NCBI RefSeq assembly: GCF_000412695.1
Contig: NC_021499.1
Location: forward strand, 4,960,001 to 5,024,000
From: Pseudomonas resinovorans NBRC 106553
GTDB lineage: Bacteria > Pseudomonadota > Gammaproteobacteria > Pseudomonadales > Pseudomonadaceae
Length of the DNA stretch: 64,000 nucleotides
Direction: 5' to 3'
Shown: positions 1 through 8,944 of the stretch, one piece after another
Position numbering within the stretch: the first letter of the stretch is position 1
Layout of the letters: each line of letters begins with the position of its first letter
Made by a program: the position numbers and the translations under genes
The notes under the pieces: model-generated
What the model was told of the DNA's origin: nothing
The model's input: only the letters and a program-made list of their open reading frames with translations
Databases searched by the model: none

Positions 1-1
1 C

Positions 2-691
2 GGCTTGCTCATGGGCCTGGCCCTGTCGCTGGGGATCAACCTGCAGCAAGTCGGCCTGATGTTCACCACCGTCACCAACTCGGGTTTCATCACCGGCCTG
101 TATGTGATCATCGTCCCGCTGCTGGGCCTGTTCCTCGGCCATCGTACCGGCATGGGCACCTGGCTGGGCGCGTGCCTGGCGGTGGTGGGCATGTTCCTGC
201 TCAGCGTCGGCGATGGCTTCCACGTCGCCTCCGGCGACTGGCTGCAGCTGGCCGGTGCCTGCGTCTGGGGCGTGCACGTGCTGCTGGTGGGTTTCTTCGC
301 CAGCCGCTACGACCCGATCCGCCTGGCCATCCTGCAGTTCATCGTCTGCGCGGTGCTGAGCCTGGTGCTGGCGGTCATCTTCGAAGAGATCAAGCTCGAC
401 GCCATTCTCCAGGCCGGTCCCGCCATCCTTTATGGCGGCGTGATAGCCGTCGCCATCGGCTACACCCTGCAGGTGGTGGCGCAACGTCATGCCATCGCCT
501 CCCACGCGGCCATCATCCTGTCCCTGGAAGCGGTGTTCGCCGCGATCGCCGGTGCCCTGATGCTGGATGAAAGCCTCCACGCCCGTGGCTACCTGGGCTG
601 CGCGCTGATGTTCGTCGGCATGCTGGTGGCGCAGCTCTGGCCGCAGAAGCCTCAGGTGCAAGCGCCGGCCCCGGCCAAGGCCGAAGCCTGA
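2..691 (+). CDS. EamA/DMT-family transporter, 5' end cut by window
   Basis: This is the C-terminal part of a drug/metabolite transporter of the EamA family, an inner-membrane permease of ten helices in intact members. The reading frame is open to the left edge, so the true start lies outside the window. About 229 residues are visible, with roughly seven hydrophobic segments and a second EamA repeat ending in the motif around GALMLDESLHARGYLGC, typical of the family's last two helices. The tail is short and Ala/Pro/Lys rich. The substrate cannot be told from sequence. Its stop codon directly abuts the stop codon of the convergent DTW gene, with no space for a separate terminator. Confidence 0.85.
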   Translation, partial: GLLMGLALSLGINLQQVGLMFTTVTNSGFITGLYVIIVPLLGLFLGHRTGMGTWLGACLAVVGMFLLSVGDGFHVASGDWLQLAGACVWGVHVLLVGFFASRYDPIRLAILQFIVCAVLSLVLAVIFEEIKLDAILQAGPAILYGGVIAVAIGYTLQVVAQRHAIASHAAIILSLEAVFAAIAGALMLDESLHARGYLGCALMFVGMLVAQLWPQKPQVQAPAPAKAEA

Positions 692-1402
692 TCAGAGATA
701 GACGCTGAGTGCCTGGTGAGCGGGGCTCGCCAGGTCCAGGGGCAGGGCCCGCTTGGCCCCCAGGTAGCGCTCGGTGAATACGTCCAGGTAGGCGTTCAGC
801 GCGCCACCCGCCTGCTCATCCCCCGCCAGCTCCAGGCACAGCGCGCCCACTTCGGCGGTGCACAGATGCTCGTCGCGGGTGGAGCGGCGCAGGCGATAGC
901 GGGAGATCTGCTCAGGGGTCAGGCTGAGCACCGGGAAACGGTCCAGGTAGGGACTCTTGCGGAACATCTTGCGCGCCTCGGTCCAGGTGGCATCCAGCAG
1001 GATGAACAAGGGCCGCTTGCCCTCCTCCACCGCTACCTCCTGCACTACCCGGCCGGGCTCGGCGTATTCGCCGGGGAACACCAGGTAGGGCTGCCACTGG
1101 GGATCGTCCAGCAGCGCCAGCAGCGCCTCGTCCACCTCGGTACGCGACCAGCCGAAGGCCCAGGTGTCCGGCACCAGGTCGGCGATCAGCCAGCCGGTGT
1201 TGCTCGGTTTCATCGGCTCGGAGTAGTACATCATCAGGCACACCCCGGCGCGTACCGGCACCTTGGGCCGCCAGGCGCAGAAGCAGTATTCGGCAATCAC
1301 CCGGCAGCCCGGGCAGCGCGGCGAACGAGCGCCCCGGGCGACGAAGGGGCGGGTGCTGCGCGCAAGGCATTCGGCGCGCAGACGGAAAACGGCGTGACTC
1401 AT
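692..1402 (-). CDS. DTW-domain tRNA-uridine aminocarboxypropyltransferase
   Basis: The protein has 236 residues and belongs to the DTW family, whose E. coli member YfiP/TapT transfers the aminocarboxypropyl group of SAM to a tRNA uridine. An N-terminal cysteine cluster (CPGC near 30-33 and CFC near 40-42) probably binds zinc. The family signature DATWTEARKM lies near residue 138, followed by an SRYRLRR-type basic stretch. The tRNA position modified cannot be deduced here. The gene converges on the EamA gene. The 212 bp between it and the next gene to the right, 1403-1614, shows no clear feature beyond the divergent promoters expected there. Confidence 0.85.
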   Translation of the reverse strand: MSHAVFRLRAECLARSTRPFVARGARSPRCPGCRVIAEYCFCAWRPKVPVRAGVCLMMYYSEPMKPSNTGWLIADLVPDTWAFGWSRTEVDEALLALLDDPQWQPYLVFPGEYAEPGRVVQEVAVEEGKRPLFILLDATWTEARKMFRKSPYLDRFPVLSLTPEQISRYRLRRSTRDEHLCTAEVGALCLELAGDEQAGGALNAYLDVFTERYLGAKRALPLDLASPAHQALSVYL

Positions 1403-1614
1403 CGAAGCGGGTTCCAGTACGGCAGCTGGCCGCCCCGCGCAAGCCGGAAGGTTGCGAGCGGGAGCGGGATTAACAGGAAGGATCGGGCGATTCTACCAGA
1501 GGCGCCCGGCAGCGCCGTCGACCGTCCGGAACAGAATTTCCACGCGACAAGCACCGCCCGCGAACGCACAATTGCCGCGCTGGTCAAACAGCTACTTTTT
1601 GTTAGGAGATACCC

Positions 1615-2028
1615 ATGCTGCGCATCACCGCCCTCGCCCTCTGCGCGACCCTGCCGTTCTTCGCCCAGGCCGAATCGCTCAAGGATTACGAGTTGTCCAA
1701 GATGCTCGAGAAGGTTGCCAAGGAGAGCAGTGCCGGCACACCCCGCGCGATTAACGAGGACATCCTCGACCAGGGTTACACGGTGCAGGGCAACGAACTG
1801 GTCAACCACCTGAGCGTGCGCGAGGCCCACGCCGCGCAGATGCGCGCCAACCCCGACGCGGTGCGCGCCCAGCTCGGCGCCAGCGTCTGCCGCAACACCG
1901 GCTACCGCCAGCTGTTGGCCCGTGGTGCCGGCCTGCGTTACGAGTTCAGCGAGTACAAGACCAATCGCCCGGTAAGCTCCGAGCGCTTCACCGCCAGGGA
2001 TTGCGGCCTCAAGGCCAAGTCCAACTGA
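1615..2028 (+). CDS. PA3611-like secreted small protein
   Basis: The product has 137 residues with a clear Sec signal peptide (MLRITALALCATLPFFAQA, cleavage after about residue 19), so it is exported to the periplasm or beyond. The mature part has two cysteines (SVCRNTGY and ARDCGL) that could form a disulphide. Overall it resembles P. aeruginosa PA3611, described as a quorum-sensing-regulated virulence factor of known structure but unclear function. A strong AGGAG ribosome site lies at 1604-1608, just before the ATG. Function here is unknown, and quorum control is not visible in the sequence. Downstream, 2029-2295 holds no feature I can support. Confidence 0.75.
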   Translation: MLRITALALCATLPFFAQAESLKDYELSKMLEKVAKESSAGTPRAINEDILDQGYTVQGNELVNHLSVREAHAAQMRANPDAVRAQLGASVCRNTGYRQLLARGAGLRYEFSEYKTNRPVSSERFTARDCGLKAKSN

Positions 2029-2295
2029 TCCCCGCGCACCGTTCCCGGCGCTCCTGCCCAGGTGCGCCTTGCCGCGATCGGTGCTCCCTCTCCTAGCCAA
2101 TCAAGCGCACCAACACGCATTGACGCGCCGTGCGCGCCATTTCCGACACATCGGCGGGTTCCATTGGCTGGCCGCCCAACTGGAAAAGATCCGGCCCCTG
2201 CCGCAAGCTGTAGTTGAGCGGCTCGACTGGGTCGCCCGGATTCCGGACACGGCCAGCGACGCTGCTCTGAGTAGTTGATGAGCAAGGAGATCGCT

Positions 2296-3375
2296 ATGCC
2301 CTATGATCCGGACGACTACCTCTCCCGGCATTTCCAGACCAGTGGCATCGACCTGACGCAGAAGGTCGATGAACTGATCAACCTGACAGTCCCGAGCGAC
2401 AGTCCCAACCTCTCGCTGTACCGCGAGATGCTGATCACCGTGGTGCGCATGGCCCAGGCCGACCGCAACCGCTGGGACGCCAAGATCATGCTGCAGACAC
2501 TGCGTGAAATGGAGCACGCCTTCAGCGTCCTGGAGCAGTTCAAGCGACGCCGCAAAGTCACGGTATTCGGCTCGGCGCGAACCCCCGAAGGCCACCCCAT
2601 CTATACCCTGGCCCGCCAGCTGGGTGCCGAACTGGCCAAGCGCGACCTGATGGTGATCACCGGCGCCGGCGGCGGCATCATGGCCGCGGCCCACGAAGGT
2701 GCCGGGCTGGAAAACAGCCTGGGCCTGAACATCACCCTGCCCTTCGAGCAACACGCCAACACCACGGTGGGTGGTACCGAGCACCTGCTGTCGTTCCACT
2801 TCTTCTTCGTGCGCAAGCTGTTCTTCGTCAAGGAGGCCGACGCCCTGGTGCTCTGCCCGGGAGGCTTCGGCACCCTGGATGAAGCGCTTGAAGTGCTGAC
2901 CTTGATCCAGACCGGCAAGAGTCCGGTGGTGCCGGTGGTGCTGCTGGACGAGCGGGATGGCAGCTACTGGGAAGACGCCGTGGGGTTCCTCCATGAGCAA
3001 TTGGCACACAACGGCTACATCCTGCCCAGCGACATGAACCTGCTGCGCCTGGTGCACAGTGCCGACGAAGCGGCAGCCGAGATCGCCCAGTTCTACGCCA
3101 ACTACCACTCCAGCCGCTGGCTGAAGCACAACTTCGTGATCCGCATGAACCATGCCCTCAACGAGCGAGCCTTGGGACAGGCTCAGGAGCAGTTCTCGGA
3201 CCTCTGCCTGGAAGGTGCCTTCAGCCAACAGGACGTTGCAGAGGCGGAAAAGGACGAGCCGGAGTTCGGCGACCTGGTAAGGCTGGCGTTCCGCTTCAAC
3301 GGTCGTGACCATGGCCGCCTGCGCGAACTCATCGACTTCATCAACCTTCCGCAACACTGGGTCGCCAAGGCCTGA
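2296..3375 (+). CDS. LOG-family (TIGR00730) Rossmann-fold nucleotide hydrolase
   Basis: The product is a 359-residue member of the lysine-decarboxylase-like LOG family, whose characterised members cleave nucleotide 5'-monophosphates at the N-glycosidic bond. The two signatures are present: GAGGGIMAAAHEGA (about 122-135) and PGGFGTLDEALEVLTLIQTG (about 192-211), the second carrying the catalytic Arg/Glu region of the family. It is longer than the ~190-residue cytokinin-type LOGs, with extra N- and C-terminal helices. I chose the ATG at 2296 because AAGGAG sits 6 nt upstream; a TTG at 2275 and an ATG at 2278 lie in frame but overlap that site. Substrate is uncertain. Confidence 0.85.
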   Translation: MPYDPDDYLSRHFQTSGIDLTQKVDELINLTVPSDSPNLSLYREMLITVVRMAQADRNRWDAKIMLQTLREMEHAFSVLEQFKRRRKVTVFGSARTPEGHPIYTLARQLGAELAKRDLMVITGAGGGIMAAAHEGAGLENSLGLNITLPFEQHANTTVGGTEHLLSFHFFFVRKLFFVKEADALVLCPGGFGTLDEALEVLTLIQTGKSPVVPVVLLDERDGSYWEDAVGFLHEQLAHNGYILPSDMNLLRLVHSADEAAAEIAQFYANYHSSRWLKHNFVIRMNHALNERALGQAQEQFSDLCLEGAFSQQDVAEAEKDEPEFGDLVRLAFRFNGRDHGRLRELIDFINLPQHWVAKA

Positions 3376-3388
3376 TCCATTACCGTCC

Positions 3389-3440
3389 ACGCAACAGCAG
3401 CCGGCCATGAGCATTCGCTCATGGCCGGCTGCTGTTGCGT
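3389..3440. terminator. Bidirectional terminator, perfect 23-bp hairpin
   Basis: Arms 3389-3411 and 3418-3440 are perfectly complementary over 23 bp with a 6-nt loop (CATTCG). It lies between the convergent LOG gene (stop 3375) and recX (stop 3451). There is no long T-run on either side, so it may act as a bidirectional terminator or as an RNA end protector. Confidence 0.7.
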
Positions 3441-3450
3441 GCTTGGGAAC

Positions 3451-3912
3451 TCAGTCGTCGAGGTTGCCGCGCAGGAGACGGTTGATCATCTCCATGGAGT
3501 AGCCGCGATAGGCAAGGAAACGCCCCTGCTGGGCGCGTTCGCGGGCATCCGCAGGTTGGTGGTTGAACTTGCGTCGCCAGACTTCCCGCAGCTGTTCGTT
3601 CCAGTCGATATCGGCCTCGCGCAAGGCCTGGTCGATCTCGCTTCGGGGTAGCCCACGCTGGGCAAGATCTTCACGGATACGCTGGGGCCCATGACCGCCA
3701 CGGGCACGGCTGGCGATGAAGCTTTCGAGGTAGCGGGATTCGGAGAGCAGGCCCTCTTCCGTGAGACGGTCAAGGGCACTGTCGATCAACTCGGGAGGAG
3801 CGCCGCGCTGACGCAGCTTGCGCGTCAGCTCGACTCGCCCGTGTTCGCGCTGCGCCAGCAGATCCATGGCGGCCCGCCGCACCGCGGCGGGGCTGTCGAG
3901 CACGACGGGCAT
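3451..3912 (-). CDS. recX: RecX regulatory protein
   Basis: RecX binds RecA filaments and limits RecA recombinase and coprotease activity. The product has 153 residues, the usual size, built of helical repeats. It starts 7 bp after the recA stop on the same strand, the usual recA-recX pairing, so it is probably made by readthrough from the LexA-controlled recA promoter. Family-typical segments include [15 protein letters not shown] near residue 23 and [20 protein letters not shown] near residue 54. Confidence 0.95.
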   Translation of the reverse strand: MPVVLDSPAAVRRAAMDLLAQREHGRVELTRKLRQRGAPPELIDSALDRLTEEGLLSESRYLESFIASRARGGHGPQRIREDLAQRGLPRSEIDQALREADIDWNEQLREVWRRKFNHQPADARERAQQGRFLAYRGYSMEMINRLLRGNLDD

Positions 3913-3919
3913 GGGTGGA

Positions 3920-4963
3920 TCAGCCGTCTACGTCAGCCAGGTCGGCGGCGGTTGCTGCCGATTTGTTGGCCGTGGTGTCGACCAGCAGGCGCTCGCGGAT
4001 GATCTTCTCGATGGCGCTGCCCACTTCCGGGTTGTCCTCGAGGTACTTCGCCGCATTGGCCTTGCCCTGGCCGATCTTGTTGCCCTGGTAGCTGTACCAG
4101 GCGCCGGACTTCTCGACCAGACCTTGCTGTACGCCCAGGTCGATGATCTCGCCGGTGCGGTAGATGCCCTTGCCGTACATGATCTGGAACTCGGCCTGAC
4201 GGAAAGGCGGTGCCACCTTGTTCTTCACTACCTTGACGCGGGTTTCGCTACCCACCACTTCCTCGCCTTCCTTCACCGCGCCGGTACGGCGGATGTCGAG
4301 ACGCACGGAGGCGTAGAACTTCAGGGCATTACCACCGGTGGTGGTTTCCGGGTTGCCGAACATCACGCCGATCTTCATACGGATCTGGTTGATGAAGATG
4401 ACCAGGCAGTTGGCGTTCTTGATGTTGCCGGTGATCTTGCGCAGGGCCTGGGACATCAGGCGCGCCTGCAGACCAACGTGGGAGTCACCCATCTCGCCTT
4501 CGATCTCGGCCTTGGGTACCAGGGCGGCCACGGAGTCGACGATGATCACGTCGACGGCGTTGGAGCGCACCAGCATGTCGGTGATTTCCAGGGCCTGTTC
4601 ACCGGTGTCCGGCTGGGAAACCAGCAGGTCGTCGACGTTCACGCCGAGCTTGCCGGCGTAGTCGGGGTCCAGGGCGTGTTCGGCGTCGACGAAGGCGCAA
4701 GTGGCGCCCATTTTCTGGGCTTCGGCGATCACCGAGAGGGTCAGGGTGGTCTTACCGGAGGATTCAGGACCGTAGATTTCGACGATACGGCCTTTCGGCA
4801 GGCCGCCGATGCCGAGCGCGATGTCCAGGCCCAGGGAGCCGGTGGAAATGGCCGGGATGGCCTGGCGATCGTGATCGCCCATGCGCATGACCGCACCCTT
4901 GCCGAACTGCTTCTCGATCTGGCCCAGGGCAGCAGCCAAGGCGCGCTTCTTGTTCTCGTCCAT
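3920..4963 (-). CDS. recA: Recombinase RecA
   Basis: The product is a 347-residue RecA, the ATP-dependent strand-exchange protein and LexA coprotease of the SOS response. Walker [11 protein letters not shown] is near residue 66, the Walker B-like [14 protein letters not shown] near 139, and loop L2 runs through [17 protein letters not shown] near 194. The acidic end is [10 protein letters not shown]. The start is the ATG encoding [15 protein letters not shown]; longer in-frame starts would run across the LexA box. The spacing to recX indicates one transcript. Confidence 0.97.
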   Translation of the reverse strand: MDENKKRALAAALGQIEKQFGKGAVMRMGDHDRQAIPAISTGSLGLDIALGIGGLPKGRIVEIYGPESSGKTTLTLSVIAEAQKMGATCAFVDAEHALDPDYAGKLGVNVDDLLVSQPDTGEQALEITDMLVRSNAVDVIIVDSVAALVPKAEIEGEMGDSHVGLQARLMSQALRKITGNIKNANCLVIFINQIRMKIGVMFGNPETTTGGNALKFYASVRLDIRRTGAVKEGEEVVGSETRVKVVKNKVAPPFRQAEFQIMYGKGIYRTGEIIDLGVQQGLVEKSGAWYSYQGNKIGQGKANAAKYLEDNPEVGSAIEKIIRERLLVDTTANKSAATAADLADVDG

Positions 4964-5006
4964 TGAAGTCCTCACTAAAATCAAGAGGGCCTGGCGGCCA
5001 CCAACA

Positions 5007-5024
5007 ACTGTATAAGTAGACAGT
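5007..5024. promoter_or_regulatory. LexA (SOS) box upstream of recA
   Basis: The sequence ACTGTATAAGTAGACAGT contains CTGT-N8-ACAG, the gammaproteobacterial LexA operator. Its inner edge is 44 bp upstream of the recA ATG, where LexA would block the promoter. It lies in the recA-cinA gap. Confidence 0.9.
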
Positions 5025-5050
5025 ATTATTCCATAGGGCAAGTCGCTCGC

Positions 5051-5563
5051 CTACCCCTGCACGGCTTTTTCTCCTGCAGCTAGTCGGATCAGGCCATCGA
5101 GCGCCTCGGCGACCGTCTGCCGACGGACCGCCTGCCGATCTCCCGGGAACTGGCGTCGTACAGCCTGCACCTCGGCGCCATCGGCCCAGGCCAGCCAGAC
5201 GGTGCCAACGGGCTTTTCCAGGGAGCCGCCATCGGGGCCGGCAACCCCGCTGACCGCCACCGCGAAGCGCGCTCCGCTGCGCTGCCGCGCACCTCGGACC
5301 ATGGCCTCGACCACTTCGCGACTGACAGCCCCCACCACCGGGAACAGCTCGGCGGGCACCTCAAGCTGCGTAGTCTTCTGCTGATTCGAATAGGTGACAT
5401 ATCCCGCCTCGAACCATGCCGAGCTGCCGGGGATTCGGGTAATCGCCTCGGCGATGCCGCCGCCGGTACAGGACTCGGCGGTGCTCACCAGTTCGCCACG
5501 CGCCTTCAGTCGTTCGCCCAGGCGGGCAGCGAGCGCGGTCAGCTCATCATCGGTTACGGACAT
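5051..5563 (-). CDS. CinA C-terminal domain nicotinamide-nucleotide amidohydrolase
   Basis: The product has 170 residues and consists only of the CinA C-terminal domain (PncC type), which deamidates NMN to nicotinic acid mononucleotide in pyridine nucleotide salvage. Signatures are [22 protein letters not shown] (from about residue 24) with the catalytic Ser/Thr region, and [12 protein letters not shown] near 100. The N-terminal molybdopterin-binding-like domain of full-length CinA is absent, as usual in this position next to recA in Pseudomonas. The start at MSVTDDEL is preferred over an upstream one because it leaves a 70-bp divergent promoter region with mutS. Confidence 0.88.
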   Translation of the reverse strand: MSVTDDELTALAARLGERLKARGELVSTAESCTGGGIAEAITRIPGSSAWFEAGYVTYSNQQKTTQLEVPAELFPVVGAVSREVVEAMVRGARQRSGARFAVAVSGVAGPDGGSLEKPVGTVWLAWADGAEVQAVRRQFPGDRQAVRRQTVAEALDGLIRLAAGEKAVQG

Positions 5564-5633
5564 GTGCACTCCGGGGTTAAAGCGGGCCAGCGGGATACCG
5601 TACACTAGCGCCTTTTGCACGCAAGGCCAGGCA

Positions 5634-8207
5634 ATGAGTCAGAGCGATCTCAGCGGACACACACCCATGATGCAGCAGTACTGGAGGCTGAAAAACCAGC
5701 ATCCGGACCAACTGATGTTCTATCGCATGGGCGACTTCTACGAGATCTTCTACGAGGACGCCAAGAAGGCGGCCAAGTTGCTCGACATCACCCTCACCTC
5801 CCGTGGCCAATCGGCTGGCACCGCCATTCCCATGGCCGGCATTCCCTTCCATTCGGTGGAGGGTTATCTGGCCAAGCTGGTCAAGCTGGGCGAGTCGGTG
5901 GTGATCTGCGAGCAGATCGGCGACCCGGCCACCAGCAAGGGACCGGTGGAACGCCAGGTGGTGCGCATCATCACGCCCGGCACCATCAGCGACGAGGCGT
6001 TGCTCGACGAGCGCCGCGACAACCTGCTGGCCGCCGTGCTGGGCGATGAGCGCCTGTTCGGCCTGGCCGTGCTGGACATCACCAGCGGCCGCTTCACCGT
6101 GCAGGAGATCAAGGGCTGGGAGAACCTGCTGGCCGAGCTCGAGCGCCTCAACCCCGCCGAGCTGCTGATCCCGGACGACTGGCCCCAGGGCCTGCCGGCG
6201 GAAAAGCGCCGTGGTGTGCGCCGCCGCGCACCCTGGGACTTCGACCGCGACTCGGCGAAGAAGAGCCTCTGCCAACAATTCGGTGTGCAGGACCTCAAGG
6301 GTTTCGGCTGCGAAACGCTGACCCTGGCCATCGGCTCCGCCGGCTGCCTGCTCGGCTACGCCAAGGAAACCCAGCGTACCGCCCTGCCCCACCTGCGCAG
6401 CCTGCGCCACGAGTGCATCGACGACACGGTGATCCTCGATGCCGCCAGCCGCCGCAACCTGGAGCTGGACGTCAACCTCTCCGGCGGCCGCAGCAACACC
6501 CTGCAATCGGTGATCGACCGTTGCCAGACCGCCATGGGCAGCCGCCTGCTGAGCCGTTGGCTCAACCGTCCGCTCCGCGACCGCGCGGTGCTGGAAGCGC
6601 GCCAGGACGCCATCGACTGCCTGCTGGATCGCTACCGCTATGAAGGCCTGCAGCCGCAGCTCAAGGAGATCGGTGACGTCGAGCGGATCCTCGCCCGAAT
6701 CGGCCTGCGCAACGCCCGCCCGCGCGACCTCGCCCGCCTGCGCGACGCCCTGGCCGCCCTGCCCCAACTACAGGGCGCCATGACCGAGCTGGACGCACCG
6801 CACCTGCAAACCCTGGCGGAGAACATCCGTACCTATCCCGAACTGGCCGACCTGCTGGCTCGGGCCATCATCGAAGCCCCGCCAGCGGTGATCCGCGACG
6901 GCGGCGTGATCAAGACCGGCTACGACGCCGAGCTGGACGAGCTGCAGGCCCTGAGCGAAAACGCCGGCCAGTACCTGATGGACCTGGAAGCCCGGGAAAA
7001 GGCCCGCACCGGCCTGCCCAACCTCAAGGTCGGCTACAACCGCATCCATGGCTACTACATCGAACTGCCCCGGGTGCAGGCCGAGCAGGCGCCGGCCGAC
7101 TACATCCGCCGCCAGACCCTCAAAGGCGCCGAGCGCTTCATCACGCCGGAACTGAAGGCTTTCGAAGACAAGGCCCTCTCGGCCAAGAGTCGCGCCCTGG
7201 CGCGGGAAAAGATGCTCTACGACGAGCTGCTGGAACTGCTGATCGAGCAGCTGGCGCCGCTGCAGGACACCGCCGCCGCCCTGGCGGAGCTGGACGTGCT
7301 GAGCAACTTCGCCGAACGCGCGCTGAACCTCGACCTGAACCGGCCGCGCTTCGTCGACGAGCCGTGCATGCGCATCAACCAGGGTCGCCACCCGGTGGTG
7401 GAACAGGTGCTGGAGACGCCCTTCGTGGCCAACGACCTGGACCTGGACGACGCCACCCGCATGCTGATCATTACCGGCCCGAACATGGGCGGTAAGTCCA
7501 CCTACATGCGCCAGACCGCGCTTATCGTGCTGCTCGCCCACATCGGCTGCTTCGTGCCGGCCGCAGCCTGCGAACTCTCCCTGGTGGACCGCATCTTTAC
7601 CCGTATCGGCTCCAGCGACGACCTGGCTGGCGGCCGCTCCACCTTCATGGTGGAGATGAGCGAGACCGCGAACATCCTGCACAACGCCAGCGCCCGCAGC
7701 CTGGTCCTGATGGACGAAGTCGGCCGTGGCACCAGCACCTTCGATGGCCTGTCGCTGGCCTGGGCGGCCGCCGAACACCTGGCCCGCCTGCGCGCCTTCA
7801 CCCTGTTCGCCACCCACTATTTCGAGCTGACCGTACTGCCGGAAAGCGAGCCGGTGGTCGCCAACGTCCACCTCAATGCCACCGAGCACAACGAGCGCAT
7901 CGTGTTCCTGCACCATGTGCTGCCGGGTCCGGCGAGCCAGAGCTACGGCCTGGCGGTAGCGCAACTCGCCGGCGTTCCGGGCGACGTGATCCAACGCGCC
8001 CGCGAACACCTGGCGCGCCTGGAAACCACCAGCCTGCCCCATGAGACTCCGCGCCAGAGCCCCGGCCAGCCGCCTGCGCCCTTGCAGAGCGACCTCTTCG
8101 CCAGCCTGCCGCACCCGATCCTGGAGGACCTGGCGAAAGTCAGGCCGGATGACCTGACGCCACGCCAGGCGCTGGAGTTGCTATATACACTGAAATCACG
8201 CCTCTAA
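5634..8207 (+). CDS. mutS: DNA mismatch repair protein MutS
   Basis: MutS recognises mispairs and small loops and recruits MutL. The product has 857 residues, close to the P. aeruginosa length. The mismatch-reading Phe-X-Glu motif is in [12 protein letters not shown] (about 31-42). The ABC-type ATPase domain has Walker [14 protein letters not shown] near residue 617, the Q-loop/signature region [17 protein letters not shown] near 660-680, and Walker [13 protein letters not shown] near 693. [10 protein letters not shown] segment near the C-terminus fits a beta-clamp binding motif, and the tail after it is the tetramerisation region. I chose the ATG at MSQSDLSG; longer frames overlap the divergent cinA gene. 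No frameshift is seen, so this is not a mutS-dead mutator allele. Confidence 0.97.
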   Translation: MSQSDLSGHTPMMQQYWRLKNQHPDQLMFYRMGDFYEIFYEDAKKAAKLLDITLTSRGQSAGTAIPMAGIPFHSVEGYLAKLVKLGESVVICEQIGDPATSKGPVERQVVRIITPGTISDEALLDERRDNLLAAVLGDERLFGLAVLDITSGRFTVQEIKGWENLLAELERLNPAELLIPDDWPQGLPAEKRRGVRRRAPWDFDRDSAKKSLCQQFGVQDLKGFGCETLTLAIGSAGCLLGYAKETQRTALPHLRSLRHECIDDTVILDAASRRNLELDVNLSGGRSNTLQSVIDRCQTAMGSRLLSRWLNRPLRDRAVLEARQDAIDCLLDRYRYEGLQPQLKEIGDVERILARIGLRNARPRDLARLRDALAALPQLQGAMTELDAPHLQTLAENIRTYPELADLLARAIIEAPPAVIRDGGVIKTGYDAELDELQALSENAGQYLMDLEAREKARTGLPNLKVGYNRIHGYYIELPRVQAEQAPADYIRRQTLKGAERFITPELKAFEDKALSAKSRALAREKMLYDELLELLIEQLAPLQDTAAALAELDVLSNFAERALNLDLNRPRFVDEPCMRINQGRHPVVEQVLETPFVANDLDLDDATRMLIITGPNMGGKSTYMRQTALIVLLAHIGCFVPAAACELSLVDRIFTRIGSSDDLAGGRSTFMVEMSETANILHNASARSLVLMDEVGRGTSTFDGLSLAWAAAEHLARLRAFTLFATHYFELTVLPESEPVVANVHLNATEHNERIVFLHHVLPGPASQSYGLAVAQLAGVPGDVIQRAREHLARLETTSLPHETPRQSPGQPPAPLQSDLFASLPHPILEDLAKVRPDDLTPRQALELLYTLKSRL

Positions 8208-8347
8208 CCCCTGAACCGCACAAGCTGTTAGAATCCCGCGCGCTTTGGAATACGCCCGGGAATCAGCCTGCCCGGCGCCGTGAGTTCCCGAGCCGAGAAG
8301 CCGGATATAGAAGGCTTCCGAGCCGCCGCTTGAGGAGAAGAAAAGAA

Positions 8348-8671
8348 ATGACCTTCGTCGTCACCGACAACTGCATCAAATGCAAATACACCGACTGTGT
8401 GGAAGTCTGTCCGGTGGACTGCTTCTACGAAGGCCCGAACTTCCTGGTCATTCACCCGGACGAGTGCATCGACTGCGCGCTCTGCGAGCCTGAATGCCCG
8501 GCGCAAGCCATCTTCTCCGAGGATGAAGTCCCGGAGGACATGCAGGAGTTCATCGAGCTGAACCGCGATCTGGCCGAAGTCTGGCCGAACATCACGGAGA
8601 AGAAGGACGCCCTGCCCGACGCCGAAGAGTGGGATGGCGTCAAAGGCAAGATGGAGCACCTGGCGCGCTGA
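8348..8671 (+). CDS. fdxA: Ferredoxin FdxA (7Fe type)
   Basis: FdxA is a 107-residue 7Fe ferredoxin carrying one [3Fe-4S] and one [4Fe-4S] cluster, a small soluble electron carrier. Cysteines at 9, 12, 17, 21 and 25 and then 40, 43, 46 and 50 match the Azotobacter ferredoxin I pattern, with the extra C12 position seen in this subgroup. The first 57 residues form the ferredoxin fold and the rest a C-terminal extension. The ATG at MTFVVTDN follows a GAGGAG site. It converges on rsmZ, the conserved Pseudomonas arrangement. Confidence 0.97.
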   Translation: MTFVVTDNCIKCKYTDCVEVCPVDCFYEGPNFLVIHPDECIDCALCEPECPAQAIFSEDEVPEDMQEFIELNRDLAEVWPNITEKKDALPDAEEWDGVKGKMEHLAR

Positions 8672-8694
8672 TTCAATTCGGCAGCGCCCACGCA

Positions 8695-8720
8695 AAAAGG
8701 CCCGCATCTGCGGGCCTTTT
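8695..8720 (+). terminator. fdxA terminator
   Basis: AAAAGGCCCGCA at 8695-8706 pairs perfectly with TGCGGGCCTTTT at 8709-8720, giving a strong stem ending in a T-run 24 bp after the fdxA stop. Confidence 0.9.
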
Positions 8721-8735
8721 GCTTTCCTCGGGGCG

Positions 8736-8761
8736 AAAAAAGGGGCGGGGGTTACCCGCCC
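8736..8761 (-). terminator. rsmZ rho-independent terminator
   Basis: On the minus strand, GGGCGGG (8761-8755) pairs with CCCGCCC (8749-8743) around a 5-nt loop, followed by a run of Ts at 8741-8736. It defines the 3' end of rsmZ. Confidence 0.88.
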
Positions 8762-8866
8762 ACTCTTTTGTCCCTATTCCCTGTATTCCTTGCTCATCAT
8801 CCTGATGAATCGCATCCTGCGATGTCCTGGCCGACATCCTTATCAGCCCGCGTACATCCTGTACGC
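8736..8866 (-). ncRNA. rsmZ: Regulatory small RNA RsmZ (CsrA/RsmA sponge)
   Basis: RsmZ sequesters the translational repressors RsmA/RsmE through repeated GGA motifs, relieving repression of secondary metabolism, exoenzyme and biofilm genes. On the minus strand this segment has eight GGA motifs (plus-strand TCC at 8771, 8778, 8787, 8800, 8815, 8825, 8837 and 8857). Several lie in hairpin loops: 8850-8866 (6-bp stem, loop AGGAT), 8809-8823 (6-bp stem, loop GGA) and 8795-8807 (5-bp stem, loop GGA). It ends with the GC hairpin 8743-8761 and a T-run. The position between fdxA and rpoS, the orientation and the core around CAGGACATCGCAGGA match fluorescent-pseudomonad rsmZ. The 5' end (about 8866) is inferred from the -10 box. 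An IS element lies 14 bp upstream of it, so expression is doubtful. Confidence 0.88.
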
Positions 8867-8873
8867 AAGAGTG

Positions 8874-8879
8874 ATATTA
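8874..8879 (-). promoter_or_regulatory. Inferred rsmZ -10 hexamer, rebuilt from the IS target duplication
   Basis: TAATAT on the minus strand lies 7 bp before the presumed rsmZ 5' end. Its TAA comes from the IS target-site duplication (CTAA on this strand) and its TAT from unique rsmZ sequence, so the insertion point lies within this hexamer. In the uninterrupted ancestor it would have been preceded by TTGCCC at a 16-bp spacing. Confidence 0.6.
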
Positions 8880-8880
8880 G
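8877..8880. repeat. Left IS target-site duplication TTAG
   Basis: TTAG precedes the left end of the IS and matches the YTAR target typical of IS5-group elements. The identical TTAG follows the right end at 10071-10074. Confidence 0.85.
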
Positions 8881-8897
8881 GGAAACTCTGAAAAAGA
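8881..8897 (+). repeat. IS5 left terminal inverted repeat
   Basis: GGAAACTCTGAAAAAGA forms the left end. The reverse complement of the right end, GGATGGTCTGAAGTAGC, shares GGA, TCTGAA and AG in register. Confidence 0.8.
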
Positions 8898-8944
8898 CTT
8901 TCTGATTTGGCAAAATACCGCGACCCCACCCACCGAGTTTCCCG

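Noticed and set aside
2069..2278. Small open frame (69 codons) before the LOG gene
   Set aside because: No ribosome site, no recognisable family and no neighbour logic; it may be chance.
2101..3414. A 437-codon open frame on the minus strand opposite the LOG gene
   Set aside because: It starts in the terminator hairpin and shadows a recognised family protein.
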